From: Alphaproteobacteria bacterium
GTDB taxonomy: Bacteria; Pseudomonadota; Alphaproteobacteria; GCA-002720895
Length of the DNA: 40,595 nt
Assembly (NCBI GenBank): GCA_022450705.1
Contig: JAKUPP010000008.1
Location: 1-40,595, forward strand
Reading direction: 5' to 3'
A model generated the notes under the pieces. The model was not told the DNA's origin. It saw only the letters and a program-made list of their open reading frames with translations, and made no database searches. Positions within the stretch are counted from its first letter, which is position 1. The number at the start of each line of letters is the position of its first letter. Both the position numbers and the translations under genes were made by a program. This document shows positions 1 to 8,353 of the stretch, one piece after another.

Positions 1-16
1 AAATACGCAGGATTAA

Positions 17-115
17 GCACAAATAAGCACTAAAATTGTAAATGAAGTTAAAGTAGTTAATAGAGTTGTATATGATTATACAAGTAAAACTCCTGGGACA
101 ATTGAATGGGAATAA
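17..115 (+). other. Possible 3' end of an unidentified CDS running in from the left edge (tail ...[27 protein letters not shown])
   Basis: Frame +2 reads to TAA at 113-115. An in-frame stop at 14-16 means either a frameshift near the window edge or no real gene. Family not recognised. Confidence 0.3.
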
Positions 116-453
116 AAAAAATAAATAATTTGAAAAATTTTTTTAGAATCTGATTTTTTCAACACATCTAAAATATCATTTATATATTTAGACTTTTTTA
201 GCTCTTGTTTTCTAGAATATATTGAGAATATTTTCTTTTTATTTTTAACGATTGAGAATTCAGGTGACGCATACGTGTGTTTATAAATTGAAAATTCCGC
301 ATAGTTTCTTTCAAAATTTATAGAATAATCTTTCCAAATACCCATTGATACTTTTTGACTATAAATACTAATTATTGAATTTAGATCTTTTTTTGAAAAA
401 GTTACTTTTTCTTTTCCTTTAATATATTTAGAAAAATGATAAATTTTTGGCAT
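76..453 (-). CDS. DUF2794 family protein
   Basis: ORF track; the motif '[29 protein letters not shown]...AEFSIYKH' resembles the alphaproteobacterial DUF2794 family. Confidence 0.7.
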   Translation of the reverse strand: MPKIYHFSKYIKGKEKVTFSKKDLNSIISIYSQKVSMGIWKDYSINFERNYAEFSIYKHTYASPEFSIVKNKKKIFSIYSRKQELKKSKYINDILDVLKKSDSKKIFQIIYFFYSHSIVPGVLLV

Positions 454-493
454 ATATTAAATAAATAATTTTTTTTATTATTATATTATAATT

Positions 494-1039
494 ATGCCAG
501 AAGTAACTCCAATATGTCAATTTGGTACTAAAGCAATTCCTTTTACTTTAGAAGGAATTGATAAAAAAACCTATAACTTAGATCAAATAAAAGGAAAGAA
601 CGGCACTTTAGTAATTTTTATTTGCAACCATTGTCCTTACGTTAAAGGAGTTATTGATAGATTAGTTAAAGATATTAAAGATTTGCAAGAAAAAGAAATA
701 GGTTGCGTAGCAATTATGTCGAATGATGTAGAAAATTATCCAGAAGATTCTTTTGAAAATATGAAAAAATTTTCAGAAAGAAATAATTTTACATTTCCAT
801 ATTTATATGATGAAACACAAGAGATCGCCAAAGCATATGGCGCAGTATGTACACCTGATTTTTTTGGTTATAATAAAGATTTAGAACTCCAATATAGAGG
901 TAGACTGGATAACGCTGGAATTTCAGGGGAACCTTTAAAAGAAAAAGAATTATTAAATGCATTCCATCAAATAATTACAAAAGGAAAGGGCCCTAAGGAA
1001 CAAAGACCAAGCATGGGATGTTCTATTAAATGGAAATAA
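494..1039 (+). CDS. Thioredoxin-fold / redoxin family protein (peroxiredoxin-like)
   Basis: ORF with FICNHCPYVKG (CxxC) and redoxin-type fold residues. Confidence 0.85.
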   Translation: MPEVTPICQFGTKAIPFTLEGIDKKTYNLDQIKGKNGTLVIFICNHCPYVKGVIDRLVKDIKDLQEKEIGCVAIMSNDVENYPEDSFENMKKFSERNNFTFPYLYDETQEIAKAYGAVCTPDFFGYNKDLELQYRGRLDNAGISGEPLKEKELLNAFHQIITKGKGPKEQRPSMGCSIKWK

Positions 1040-1040
1040 A

Positions 1041-1688
1041 ATGAGCGATGATCAGAATCTTATAAAAGAAGTTGAAGAAGAAGTCAGACAGGATGATTAT
1101 AAAAGGATATGGGATCGTTATAAAAAATATATTTTTTTATTAATAATAATCTCTTTAAGTCTGGTATCAGGCTTTAATTTCTTAAAATACAATAAAGAAA
1201 AGAAGATTGAAAAGCAGAGCGAATTATTTTTTCAAGCTATTCAACATATTGAAAATAAAGATTATGAAAATGCAAAAGAAATTTTAAAAGATATAAATAA
1301 TTTGCAAATCGGAGGTTATAGCGATTTATCATTTTTATACATCCTTGATCTAGTTAATAAAAAAAAGATATCTTTAGATTTGGATGATTTAGAAGTAAAG
1401 AAAGATAGTAAATTTTATGGTTTAATTACATTACAAAAGTTTAATAATGAAATTAACTCGAATGTAGATGATATTGACAACTTAAATGATCTTATTAATC
1501 TTTCGAAACCATCATCCGTTTGGAAATATCATGCACATGAATTATTATCATCATATTACTTAAAAAAGAATGATATTGATAATGCTTTAGATTCACTGAA
1601 TATTATAATTAATAGCGAAGATTCAGGAGAATTTATTCGTGAAAGAGCAAAGACTATTACTGAAATGATAAAAAAGAAAAACAAATGA
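1041..1688 (+). CDS. Single-TM tetratricopeptide-like protein (YfgM/TPR_21-like)
   Basis: N-terminal TM segment followed by TPR-like helices; lies directly upstream of bamB/der, as YfgM-type genes usually do. Confidence 0.65.
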   Translation: MSDDQNLIKEVEEEVRQDDYKRIWDRYKKYIFLLIIISLSLVSGFNFLKYNKEKKIEKQSELFFQAIQHIENKDYENAKEILKDINNLQIGGYSDLSFLYILDLVNKKKISLDLDDLEVKKDSKFYGLITLQKFNNEINSNVDDIDNLNDLINLSKPSSVWKYHAHELLSSYYLKKNDIDNALDSLNIIINSEDSGEFIRERAKTITEMIKKKNK

Positions 1689-3010
1689 AAAAATTTAATT
1701 ATTTTTCCATAACCTTTTTTTTAATTTTTTTATTAAACGGCTGTTCTTTTTTTAAAGATGATAAAAAAAATGATAAAAAAGAAAGTAAAAGTTCAAGAAC
1801 AATTTTTGTGCAAACAGTTGCAAAACCAGATCCAAGTTTAAAAGGAATAAAAGTTTCTTTACCTAAACCAGTAATTAATAATACCTGGAATCAAATAACT
1901 AACAATGAAGCACATAGAGTTGTACACCCTTTTACAAGAAATAACATTAAACTATCCTGGAAAATTTCTATAGGTAAAGGGCAAAATAAAAAAAAACCAA
2001 TTTCTTCACAACCAGTTATTGATAAAGAAAAAATATATACAATTGATACTACATTAAACGTCATAGCAGTTAATAAAAATAATGGAAAAAAAAAATGGAC
2101 AAAAAAATTAAAAAAAAAGGTTGGTGATACAAAAGGAATAGGTTCTGGCGGTTTGGCTGTAAGTGATAATGTATTAGCTGTAACGACTGGAACCGGCGAT
2201 ATTTTTGCATTAAATAAAGATAATGGAAAAATTATTTGGCAAAATAAAGTTACAGCCCCTATAAGAGCCGCACCTATTATTTCAGGAAATTTTTTCTTAG
2301 TTTTAGCCAAAGATAATAGATTATATACATATGATTTAATTAGTGGCAATTTGTCTTGGACGCACGAAGGTTTAGAAGAAGTATCTACTTTTATGGGTTC
2401 TTCATCACCAGTAGTATCAAAAGGGATAGTTATAGTGACATACTCATCTGGTGAAATTTATGCTATTAATTTATCAAACGGTGGAGTTATATGGAATGAT
2501 AATTTAAGTAAACTAGTTCAAAAGTCATCACTAGAGAATATTTCTGATATAAGAGGGAATGCTGTTATTCAAAACAATGTTGTTTATGTAATTAGTCATA
2601 ATGGAAGAATGGTCGCGATGGATTTAAATAGCGGACAAAGACTTTGGGAATCAAAAATAGGAGGAATACAAACACCATGGGTAGCATCCAGGTTTATATA
2701 TGTTTTATCAAAAGATAATGAATTAATTTGTCTTACATCTGATAAAGGAAAAATTGTTTGGGTTAGTAAATTAAAAGATTATATTGATTTTGAAAAAAAA
2801 GGTAAACTAATAACATGGGCTGGTCCATTATTAGCAGGACACATGTTAATTGTCTCAGGCTCTCATGGAATTATTGCCTCAATATCTCCTTACACTGGGA
2901 AATTTCTTGGTGCCATTAATGTTAAAACTGCGGCCGATAATCAAGCAATCGTATCAAATGGAACTATTTATTTTCTAACTTCAAAAGGACATTTGTTAGC
3001 GTATAAATAA
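1685..3010 (+). CDS. bamB: Outer membrane protein assembly factor BamB (PQQ-like beta-propeller lipoprotein)
   Basis: Lipobox LLNGC, repeated G.IIW/G.LSW/G.VIW propeller blades, next to der. Confidence 0.9.
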   Translation: MKKFNYFSITFFLIFLLNGCSFFKDDKKNDKKESKSSRTIFVQTVAKPDPSLKGIKVSLPKPVINNTWNQITNNEAHRVVHPFTRNNIKLSWKISIGKGQNKKKPISSQPVIDKEKIYTIDTTLNVIAVNKNNGKKKWTKKLKKKVGDTKGIGSGGLAVSDNVLAVTTGTGDIFALNKDNGKIIWQNKVTAPIRAAPIISGNFFLVLAKDNRLYTYDLISGNLSWTHEGLEEVSTFMGSSSPVVSKGIVIVTYSSGEIYAINLSNGGVIWNDNLSKLVQKSSLENISDIRGNAVIQNNVVYVISHNGRMVAMDLNSGQRLWESKIGGIQTPWVASRFIYVLSKDNELICLTSDKGKIVWVSKLKDYIDFEKKGKLITWAGPLLAGHMLIVSGSHGIIASISPYTGKFLGAINVKTAADNQAIVSNGTIYFLTSKGHLLAYK

Positions 3011-3020
3011 ATAGAAGAAA

Positions 3021-3827
3021 ATGTTAAAAAAAAGAATTAATCTATGTTTTATTGGGAATCCAAACGTTGGTAAATCTACATTAATTAATAGATTGTTAGG
3101 TGCTAACGAATTACAAACTAGCGAATATCCAGGAACAACAAAAAATACTATTCAAAGGAACTTAATTTGGAAAGAAAAAGAATTTAGCCTTTTAGATACA
3201 GCTGGTGTATATAAAAAAAAAGATTTAAATTTTAATCTTTTAATAAAAGCAACAAGGTTTTCAGAAATAATTATTCTAATCTTAGATTCTTCAATTGATA
3301 AATTAGATAAAGTACATAAAAAACTAGCATCACATACATTAAAGAGCGGTAAAGGATTAATAATTATTTTTAATAAATGGGATCTAATTAAAAGTAAAAG
3401 AAACAAAAAAAAAGAATTAGAAAAATTTGTAAGAAATGAATTACCTCAGTTTGACGAAAAAAAACTTTTGTTTATTTCAGCACTTAGAGATGAAAAATTT
3501 ACAAAAATATTTGAATTCTCTATAGAAATAAAGAAATTATTTGAGAAACAAATGACAACTTCAGATTTAAATAAATGGCTTAGAGATATTATTAAAGATA
3601 ATCCTCCAATTAAAATTAAAGGAAAAGAAATAAAATTTAAATATATTGTTCAAACAGATATAAATCCGCCAACATTTAAAATATTCTCAAATCATCCAAA
3701 TAAAATAAAAACTTCTTATAAACGTTTTTTAGAAAAGAAACTTAAATCAAACTATAAAATAGATAACATACCAATTTTTCTAAAATTTTTAGCTAGCGAC
3801 AATCCTTACCAAGAAAAAAAGAAGTAA
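3021..3827 (+). CDS. der: Der/EngA-like GTPase with a single G domain plus C-terminal KH-like domain
   Basis: G1 GNPNVGKST, G3 DTAG, G4 NKWD, G5 SAL; C-terminus LNKWLRDIIKDNPPIKIKGKEIKFKYIVQTDINPPTFKIFSNHP...SYKRFLEKKL matches the Der G2-KH half. Confidence 0.85.
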   Translation: MLKKRINLCFIGNPNVGKSTLINRLLGANELQTSEYPGTTKNTIQRNLIWKEKEFSLLDTAGVYKKKDLNFNLLIKATRFSEIIILILDSSIDKLDKVHKKLASHTLKSGKGLIIIFNKWDLIKSKRNKKKELEKFVRNELPQFDEKKLLFISALRDEKFTKIFEFSIEIKKLFEKQMTTSDLNKWLRDIIKDNPPIKIKGKEIKFKYIVQTDINPPTFKIFSNHPNKIKTSYKRFLEKKLKSNYKIDNIPIFLKFLASDNPYQEKKK

Positions 3828-3840
3828 TTCCTTTTTTTCT
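3812..3840. terminator. Perfect 10-bp inverted repeat (AGAAAAAAAG-N9-CTTTTTTTCT) between convergent der and purF; candidate bidirectional terminator
   Basis: Read directly: 3812-3821 agaaaaaaag, loop aagtaattc, 3831-3840 ctttttttct; overlaps both stop codons. Confidence 0.5.
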
Positions 3841-5260
3841 AAATATTTACATTACTTAAGAATGATAGCTGATCAAATTTTGATTTATCTAAAGCTTTGT
3901 CAATTGGAACAACTGGGTAATCTCCTGTAAAACAATGATCAGTGAATTGAGGAGTGTCTTCATTTCTTTTTTTACATCCCATAGCCCTATAGAGTCCATC
4001 AACAGATAAAAAACTTAAAGATTTAACCCCGATAAATTTAGCCATATCTTTAATATCTTTTTTTACTGCAGCCAATAACTCATCTTGTTTTGGCGTATCT
4101 ACTCCATAGCAGTCAGGATGAATAATCGGAGGACTTCCAATTTTCATATGTATTTCTTTTGCTCCTGCATTATTAAGCATTTGCACTATTTTTAAACAAG
4201 TTGTTCCTCTTACTATTGAATCATCTATAAGAATAATTTTTTTACCTCTTATACAATTATGATTTGCATTATGCTTTAATCTAACTCCAAATTGTCTAAC
4301 TTGCTGTGCTGGTTCAATAAAAGTTCTTCCAACATAATGATTTCTTATTAATCCTAATTCAAATGGTATTTTAGATTGTTCAGCAAACCCTATGGCAGCT
4401 GGCATTCCAGAATCTGGAACAGCGGTAACAATATCAGCTTTAGTTTTAGATTCAGTTGCAAGCTCAATACCAAAATTTTTTCTACATTGATATATGCTCT
4501 TTCCTCCTAGCTCACTATCAGGCCTAGAAAAATAAATATACTCGAATATATCCGGTCTACATTTTACTTCTGGAAAGGGTTTTATACTTTTAATTCCTTT
4601 ACTTGTTATTATTACAATCTCACCATTTTCTATTTCTCTTACAAATTTTGCTCCAATTATATCTAAAGAGCACGTTTCAGATGTTAATATTGGCGATCCA
4701 TCTAAATCACCTAAAACTAACGGTCTTATTCCAAATGGATCACGAACGCCTATTAGTTTTTTTCCAGTCATTACAGCTAAAGAATAACCTCCTTGGATTT
4801 GAAATAATGCATCAATAAGTTTATCTACAAAATTTGTTCTTCTTGATCTAGCAATAAGTTGAATTATTATTTCTGTATCAGAGGTACTTTGAAAAATTGA
4901 GCCTTTATCCACTAATTTATGCCTTAATGACAAACTGTTAGTTAAATTTCCATTATGTGCAATAGATAACCCTCCACCTGCTAAATCAGCAAAAAAAGGT
5001 TGCACATTTCTTAAAAAAGTTTTTCCAGAAGTTGCATATCTATTATGGCCAATAGCATATTTACCGGGTAATTTATTTATAACATCTTTCTTTGTAAAAT
5101 TATCTCCAACCAAACCTAATCTTTTTTCAGAATAAAAATTATTTTCATTATGTGTTACTATTCCACACGCCTCTTGTCCTCGATGTTGAAGTGAGTGTAA
5201 GCCAAGAGCAGTTATTGTTGCTGCATCATCGTGATCGAATATACCAAATATTCCACACAT
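3839..5260 (-). CDS. purF: Amidophosphoribosyltransferase
   Basis: MCGIFGIFDH N-terminal Cys nucleophile, HRGQEACGI, PRPP motif IILIDDSIVRGTT. Confidence 0.97.
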   Translation of the reverse strand: MCGIFGIFDHDDAATITALGLHSLQHRGQEACGIVTHNENNFYSEKRLGLVGDNFTKKDVINKLPGKYAIGHNRYATSGKTFLRNVQPFFADLAGGGLSIAHNGNLTNSLSLRHKLVDKGSIFQSTSDTEIIIQLIARSRRTNFVDKLIDALFQIQGGYSLAVMTGKKLIGVRDPFGIRPLVLGDLDGSPILTSETCSLDIIGAKFVREIENGEIVIITSKGIKSIKPFPEVKCRPDIFEYIYFSRPDSELGGKSIYQCRKNFGIELATESKTKADIVTAVPDSGMPAAIGFAEQSKIPFELGLIRNHYVGRTFIEPAQQVRQFGVRLKHNANHNCIRGKKIILIDDSIVRGTTCLKIVQMLNNAGAKEIHMKIGSPPIIHPDCYGVDTPKQDELLAAVKKDIKDMAKFIGVKSLSFLSVDGLYRAMGCKKRNEDTPQFTDHCFTGDYPVVPIDKALDKSKFDQLSFLSNVNI

Positions 5261-5309
5261 AAATTTAATTTATAGAGCTATAATATATTTGTATGATATT
5301 TCTCAAGTT

Positions 5310-5807
5310 TCAAGTAATCATATCATTATTTAAATTAAATTCTAAAAATTTTTTCTTAAAGTAAATCGATACTTTCTCTATGTATTTAATCGAATAAGAA
5401 TCATTGAACCATCTTGGTTTTTCGTGATTATAAAAAATATCAGTGTAAATGATAAATAATAGAGAAAATATTAAAATCATCCTGATGAAACCAAATAAAA
5501 ATCCTAAAGTTTTATCTATAAAATCTATACCTTTTATAGATAAAATTTTAGATAAGAAATTAAAAATTATAGAAAGTATAATAAAAACTAGTATAAAAAC
5601 AGTAGCAGCAGCTATTACATCAAGAATTGCTGTATCTTTTAAAAAACCAGAAAGTACAATTTTTGCTTTTTCAAAAGATAAATATGAAAGGTAAGCTGAT
5701 ATAAACCACTTTGTTAAAGATAAAAATTCTTTTACAAAACCTCTTGATAAACCTAACAACGATGAAAAAATTGTTAAAGAAAGAAAAATAAAATCAACTA
5801 TCGGCAT
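5310..5807 (-). CDS. cvpA: CvpA family membrane protein
   Basis: VDFIFLSLTIFSSLLGLSRGFVKEFLSLTKW motif; adjacent to purF. Confidence 0.88.
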   Translation of the reverse strand: MPIVDFIFLSLTIFSSLLGLSRGFVKEFLSLTKWFISAYLSYLSFEKAKIVLSGFLKDTAILDVIAAATVFILVFIILSIIFNFLSKILSIKGIDFIDKTLGFLFGFIRMILIFSLLFIIYTDIFYNHEKPRWFNDSYSIKYIEKVSIYFKKKFLEFNLNNDMIT

Positions 5808-5814
5808 ATTTATT

Positions 5815-8304
5815 TTATTTAAAAGGTTTAATTATTAATATTAATTTTGGTAAGAGAGTTAAAACAGCTAACATAGCAATTAACATTGCTAAACCAGTGA
5901 ACAAACCAAAATAAATTGTTGGAATAAAATTAGACAACACGAGTATAGAAAATCCAAAAATAATTGTAACCGAAGTATTAAAAATTGCCCTACCAACACT
6001 CATATGACATAAATCCAGTGTTTTTTCGTAGTCATTAATTTTTTTAAATTCTTCTCTAAAACGATAAATATAATGAATGCTATTATCAACTGCAATTCCA
6101 ATTGTAATAGAAGCAATTGTAATAGTCATCATATCAAGTGGAAGTTTTAATAAACCCATAATTCCTAAGATAGATATAGCGGCAATGAAATTTGGAATAA
6201 TACCAATTACAGATAATGTTATCGATCTAAATAAAATGATAAACATAATTGCTATTCCTAACATCACAAATACCAGTGTTTTAATTTGGGAGTCAAACAA
6301 GCTTTGTAACATATTATTGTATAACACTAGCACACCTGCAATTTGGAACTGATCTTCTTTCAGATCTAACTTATTTCTGAAATCATTACTTATTCTTTCA
6401 ATCAATTCTTTTCTTCTTAAATCTTTTGATGAGTCTAAAATTCTTAAATTAATTCTAGCTTCATCATTTTCTATTGAAATATATGGATCAACAACATTTG
6501 TTTTTAATTTTTCAGGAAGTTTTTTATAAATTACATTTAATTCAAAAGGATCAAACTCTTTCCCTTCATTTAAATCTTCAGCCACTCTAATTAAAGAAGT
6601 TAAAGACAAAACCTTTCCAATTTCCGGAAGACTTTCTAGATAATCATGAACTTTTTCAATTTGTTTAATTTTAGTTGATGTAAACCAATAATCTTCTACA
6701 TTTATTTCAGTTTCAGCACCTAAATCAAAAAAATCATCTTCTAAACCCAATTCGGAGTCATCAGATGACATAACATCTTCATCAATCTCAACTTTTTCTT
6801 TTTTAAAATTTATAACCACATCCATTGGTGTAGTTCCACCAAGTTTTTCATCTATAAGCTTCATTCCTTGGTAGATTTCTGTTTTTTCTTTAAAATAATT
6901 TATAAAACTATTCTCAACTTTTAGTTTTGTAATTCCAATAACTGTAATGAATATTAATAACACAGAAAATAATAAAACTTTATTACCGTGGTTTTTAGCT
7001 AAATAAGCTAGTGCACCAGTGAAACGAGATTGTCCTTCATCATTAAACGAGCCTTCTTTTTTTTCCAACAACAAAAGTATAGATGGAAATAATATAAAAG
7101 AAGTTAGAAAAGTTACACTTAAACCAATTGTCATCATCCAGCCAAAATCAATCACAGGCTTTATACCACTGAATACTAGAGATGTAAAAGCACAGATTGT
7201 TGTTAGCGCTGTATATAAGCATGGCCAAACCATTTTTTGTGTTGTTAAAAAAACAATTTCACTTTGTTTACTATTTGGCATTTCACTCGATAGTTGTTTA
7301 TATCGAACAGCTAAATGAACGTTCATAGCAATTGTTAAAATTAACATTAAAGAAATAAAATTGGACGATATTACAGTCACATCCCAATTTACAAAACCAA
7401 GAACTCCTACCATAATCAATACAGCGTAAAAACAATTTAATAAAGGAATAGCAACCCATCTAAATTCCCTAAAAACTATTACAAGAGTGATAACAATAAA
7501 TAAAAATACACCTACACCAAAGTTGATTAAGTCACTTTTTATAAATTCAATCATATCATCGGCAATCATTGGCACACCGCCTAAATGAATTTCTCCAGTA
7601 CTAGAAAATTCTTTAATAATTTTTCTTATTGCATTTATATTTTCATGATTAACTTTTTTTAGGTTTGATTTTTTTTTATCATAATCTAAAAGAATTTTTT
7701 TAAGCTCTTCTTCTTCTTCAATTTTTAATTTTTCTTTAGCACGCAAATCATTTCTTTTTCTAAGCAATTCAATAAATTGTTCATCTCTTTTAAGATTTAC
7801 AATCAATGAAGTAAGTTGACCATCCTCACTTACAATTAGATTTTTATATATTGGACTTTCTACAATTTCTTTTTTTGCAAGATTAATATCAATTCCTACG
7901 TCAGTAATTCTTTTTATTTTATCTTGATTAAGTTTTTTTAATGGAACATTTGCAGCTTTTAATAAAGGCAAGTCAATTAAAGTAATTACTTCATGAACAT
8001 TTTCTAAATTTTCAAGACTAGTTTTTAAATTTTTAATATTTTTAAATGAATTTTCTGAGAATAAATTTTCATTTGGTTTATAAGTAATAATTACAAAATC
8101 TTTTGTATCATATCTATTTGTGATTTTACGAAAAATTTTAAGATCTTTGTCATCTTCTAAGATTAAAGAGTCAGCAGATGCATCTAATTCAAAGTTTTTT
8201 GCGTGTATTGAAAAAAAACCAAGAATTAAAACTAAAACAAAAATAATTCCTATTGGGTAACGAATAACTAGATTTTGATAAACTTTATTTATTATTGATG
8301 ACAT
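5815..8304 (-). CDS. MMPL/RND-superfamily exporter
   Basis: 829 aa with two repeats of multi-TM blocks and large extramembrane loops; GGTTPMDVVINF and GIAVDNSIHYIYRFREE motifs. Confidence 0.88.
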   Translation of the reverse strand: MSSIINKVYQNLVIRYPIGIIFVLVLILGFFSIHAKNFELDASADSLILEDDKDLKIFRKITNRYDTKDFVIITYKPNENLFSENSFKNIKNLKTSLENLENVHEVITLIDLPLLKAANVPLKKLNQDKIKRITDVGIDINLAKKEIVESPIYKNLIVSEDGQLTSLIVNLKRDEQFIELLRKRNDLRAKEKLKIEEEEELKKILLDYDKKKSNLKKVNHENINAIRKIIKEFSSTGEIHLGGVPMIADDMIEFIKSDLINFGVGVFLFIVITLVIVFREFRWVAIPLLNCFYAVLIMVGVLGFVNWDVTVISSNFISLMLILTIAMNVHLAVRYKQLSSEMPNSKQSEIVFLTTQKMVWPCLYTALTTICAFTSLVFSGIKPVIDFGWMMTIGLSVTFLTSFILFPSILLLLEKKEGSFNDEGQSRFTGALAYLAKNHGNKVLLFSVLLIFITVIGITKLKVENSFINYFKEKTEIYQGMKLIDEKLGGTTPMDVVINFKKEKVEIDEDVMSSDDSELGLEDDFFDLGAETEINVEDYWFTSTKIKQIEKVHDYLESLPEIGKVLSLTSLIRVAEDLNEGKEFDPFELNVIYKKLPEKLKTNVVDPYISIENDEARINLRILDSSKDLRRKELIERISNDFRNKLDLKEDQFQIAGVLVLYNNMLQSLFDSQIKTLVFVMLGIAIMFIILFRSITLSVIGIIPNFIAAISILGIMGLLKLPLDMMTITIASITIGIAVDNSIHYIYRFREEFKKINDYEKTLDLCHMSVGRAIFNTSVTIIFGFSILVLSNFIPTIYFGLFTGLAMLIAMLAVLTLLPKLILIIKPFK

Positions 8305-8353
8305 TACTTTTTTTAAATTAAAGCAATTTTACATATAAACAATATAGAAATTT

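Noticed and set aside
130-162. 8-bp inverted repeat ttgaaaaa...tttttcaa
   Set aside because: AT-only stem with a 17-nt loop, inside or at the end of the DUF2794 ORF; too weak to call a terminator.
487-492. TATAAT immediately upstream of the ATG at 494
   Set aside because: A consensus-like -10 is expected by chance at this AT content, and its spacing would place the TSS at or beyond the start codon; no supporting -35.
1891-2349. 152-aa minus-strand ORF inside bamB, hydrophobic and superficially membrane-protein-like
   Set aside because: Exact antisense of a confident BamB propeller; the hydrophobicity follows from antisense of Lys/Asn-rich AT-biased codons.
3152-3406. 84-aa minus-strand ORF inside der
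   Set aside because: Antisense of conserved GTPase sequence; no recognisable domain.
4603-4818. 71-aa plus-strand ORF inside purF
   Set aside because: Antisense Leu/Gln-rich low-complexity ORF; no independent support.
5449-7318. Plus-strand ORFs (5449-5694, 6077-6352, 7019-7318) inside cvpA and the MMPL gene
   Set aside because: Antisense shadows of well-supported genes.
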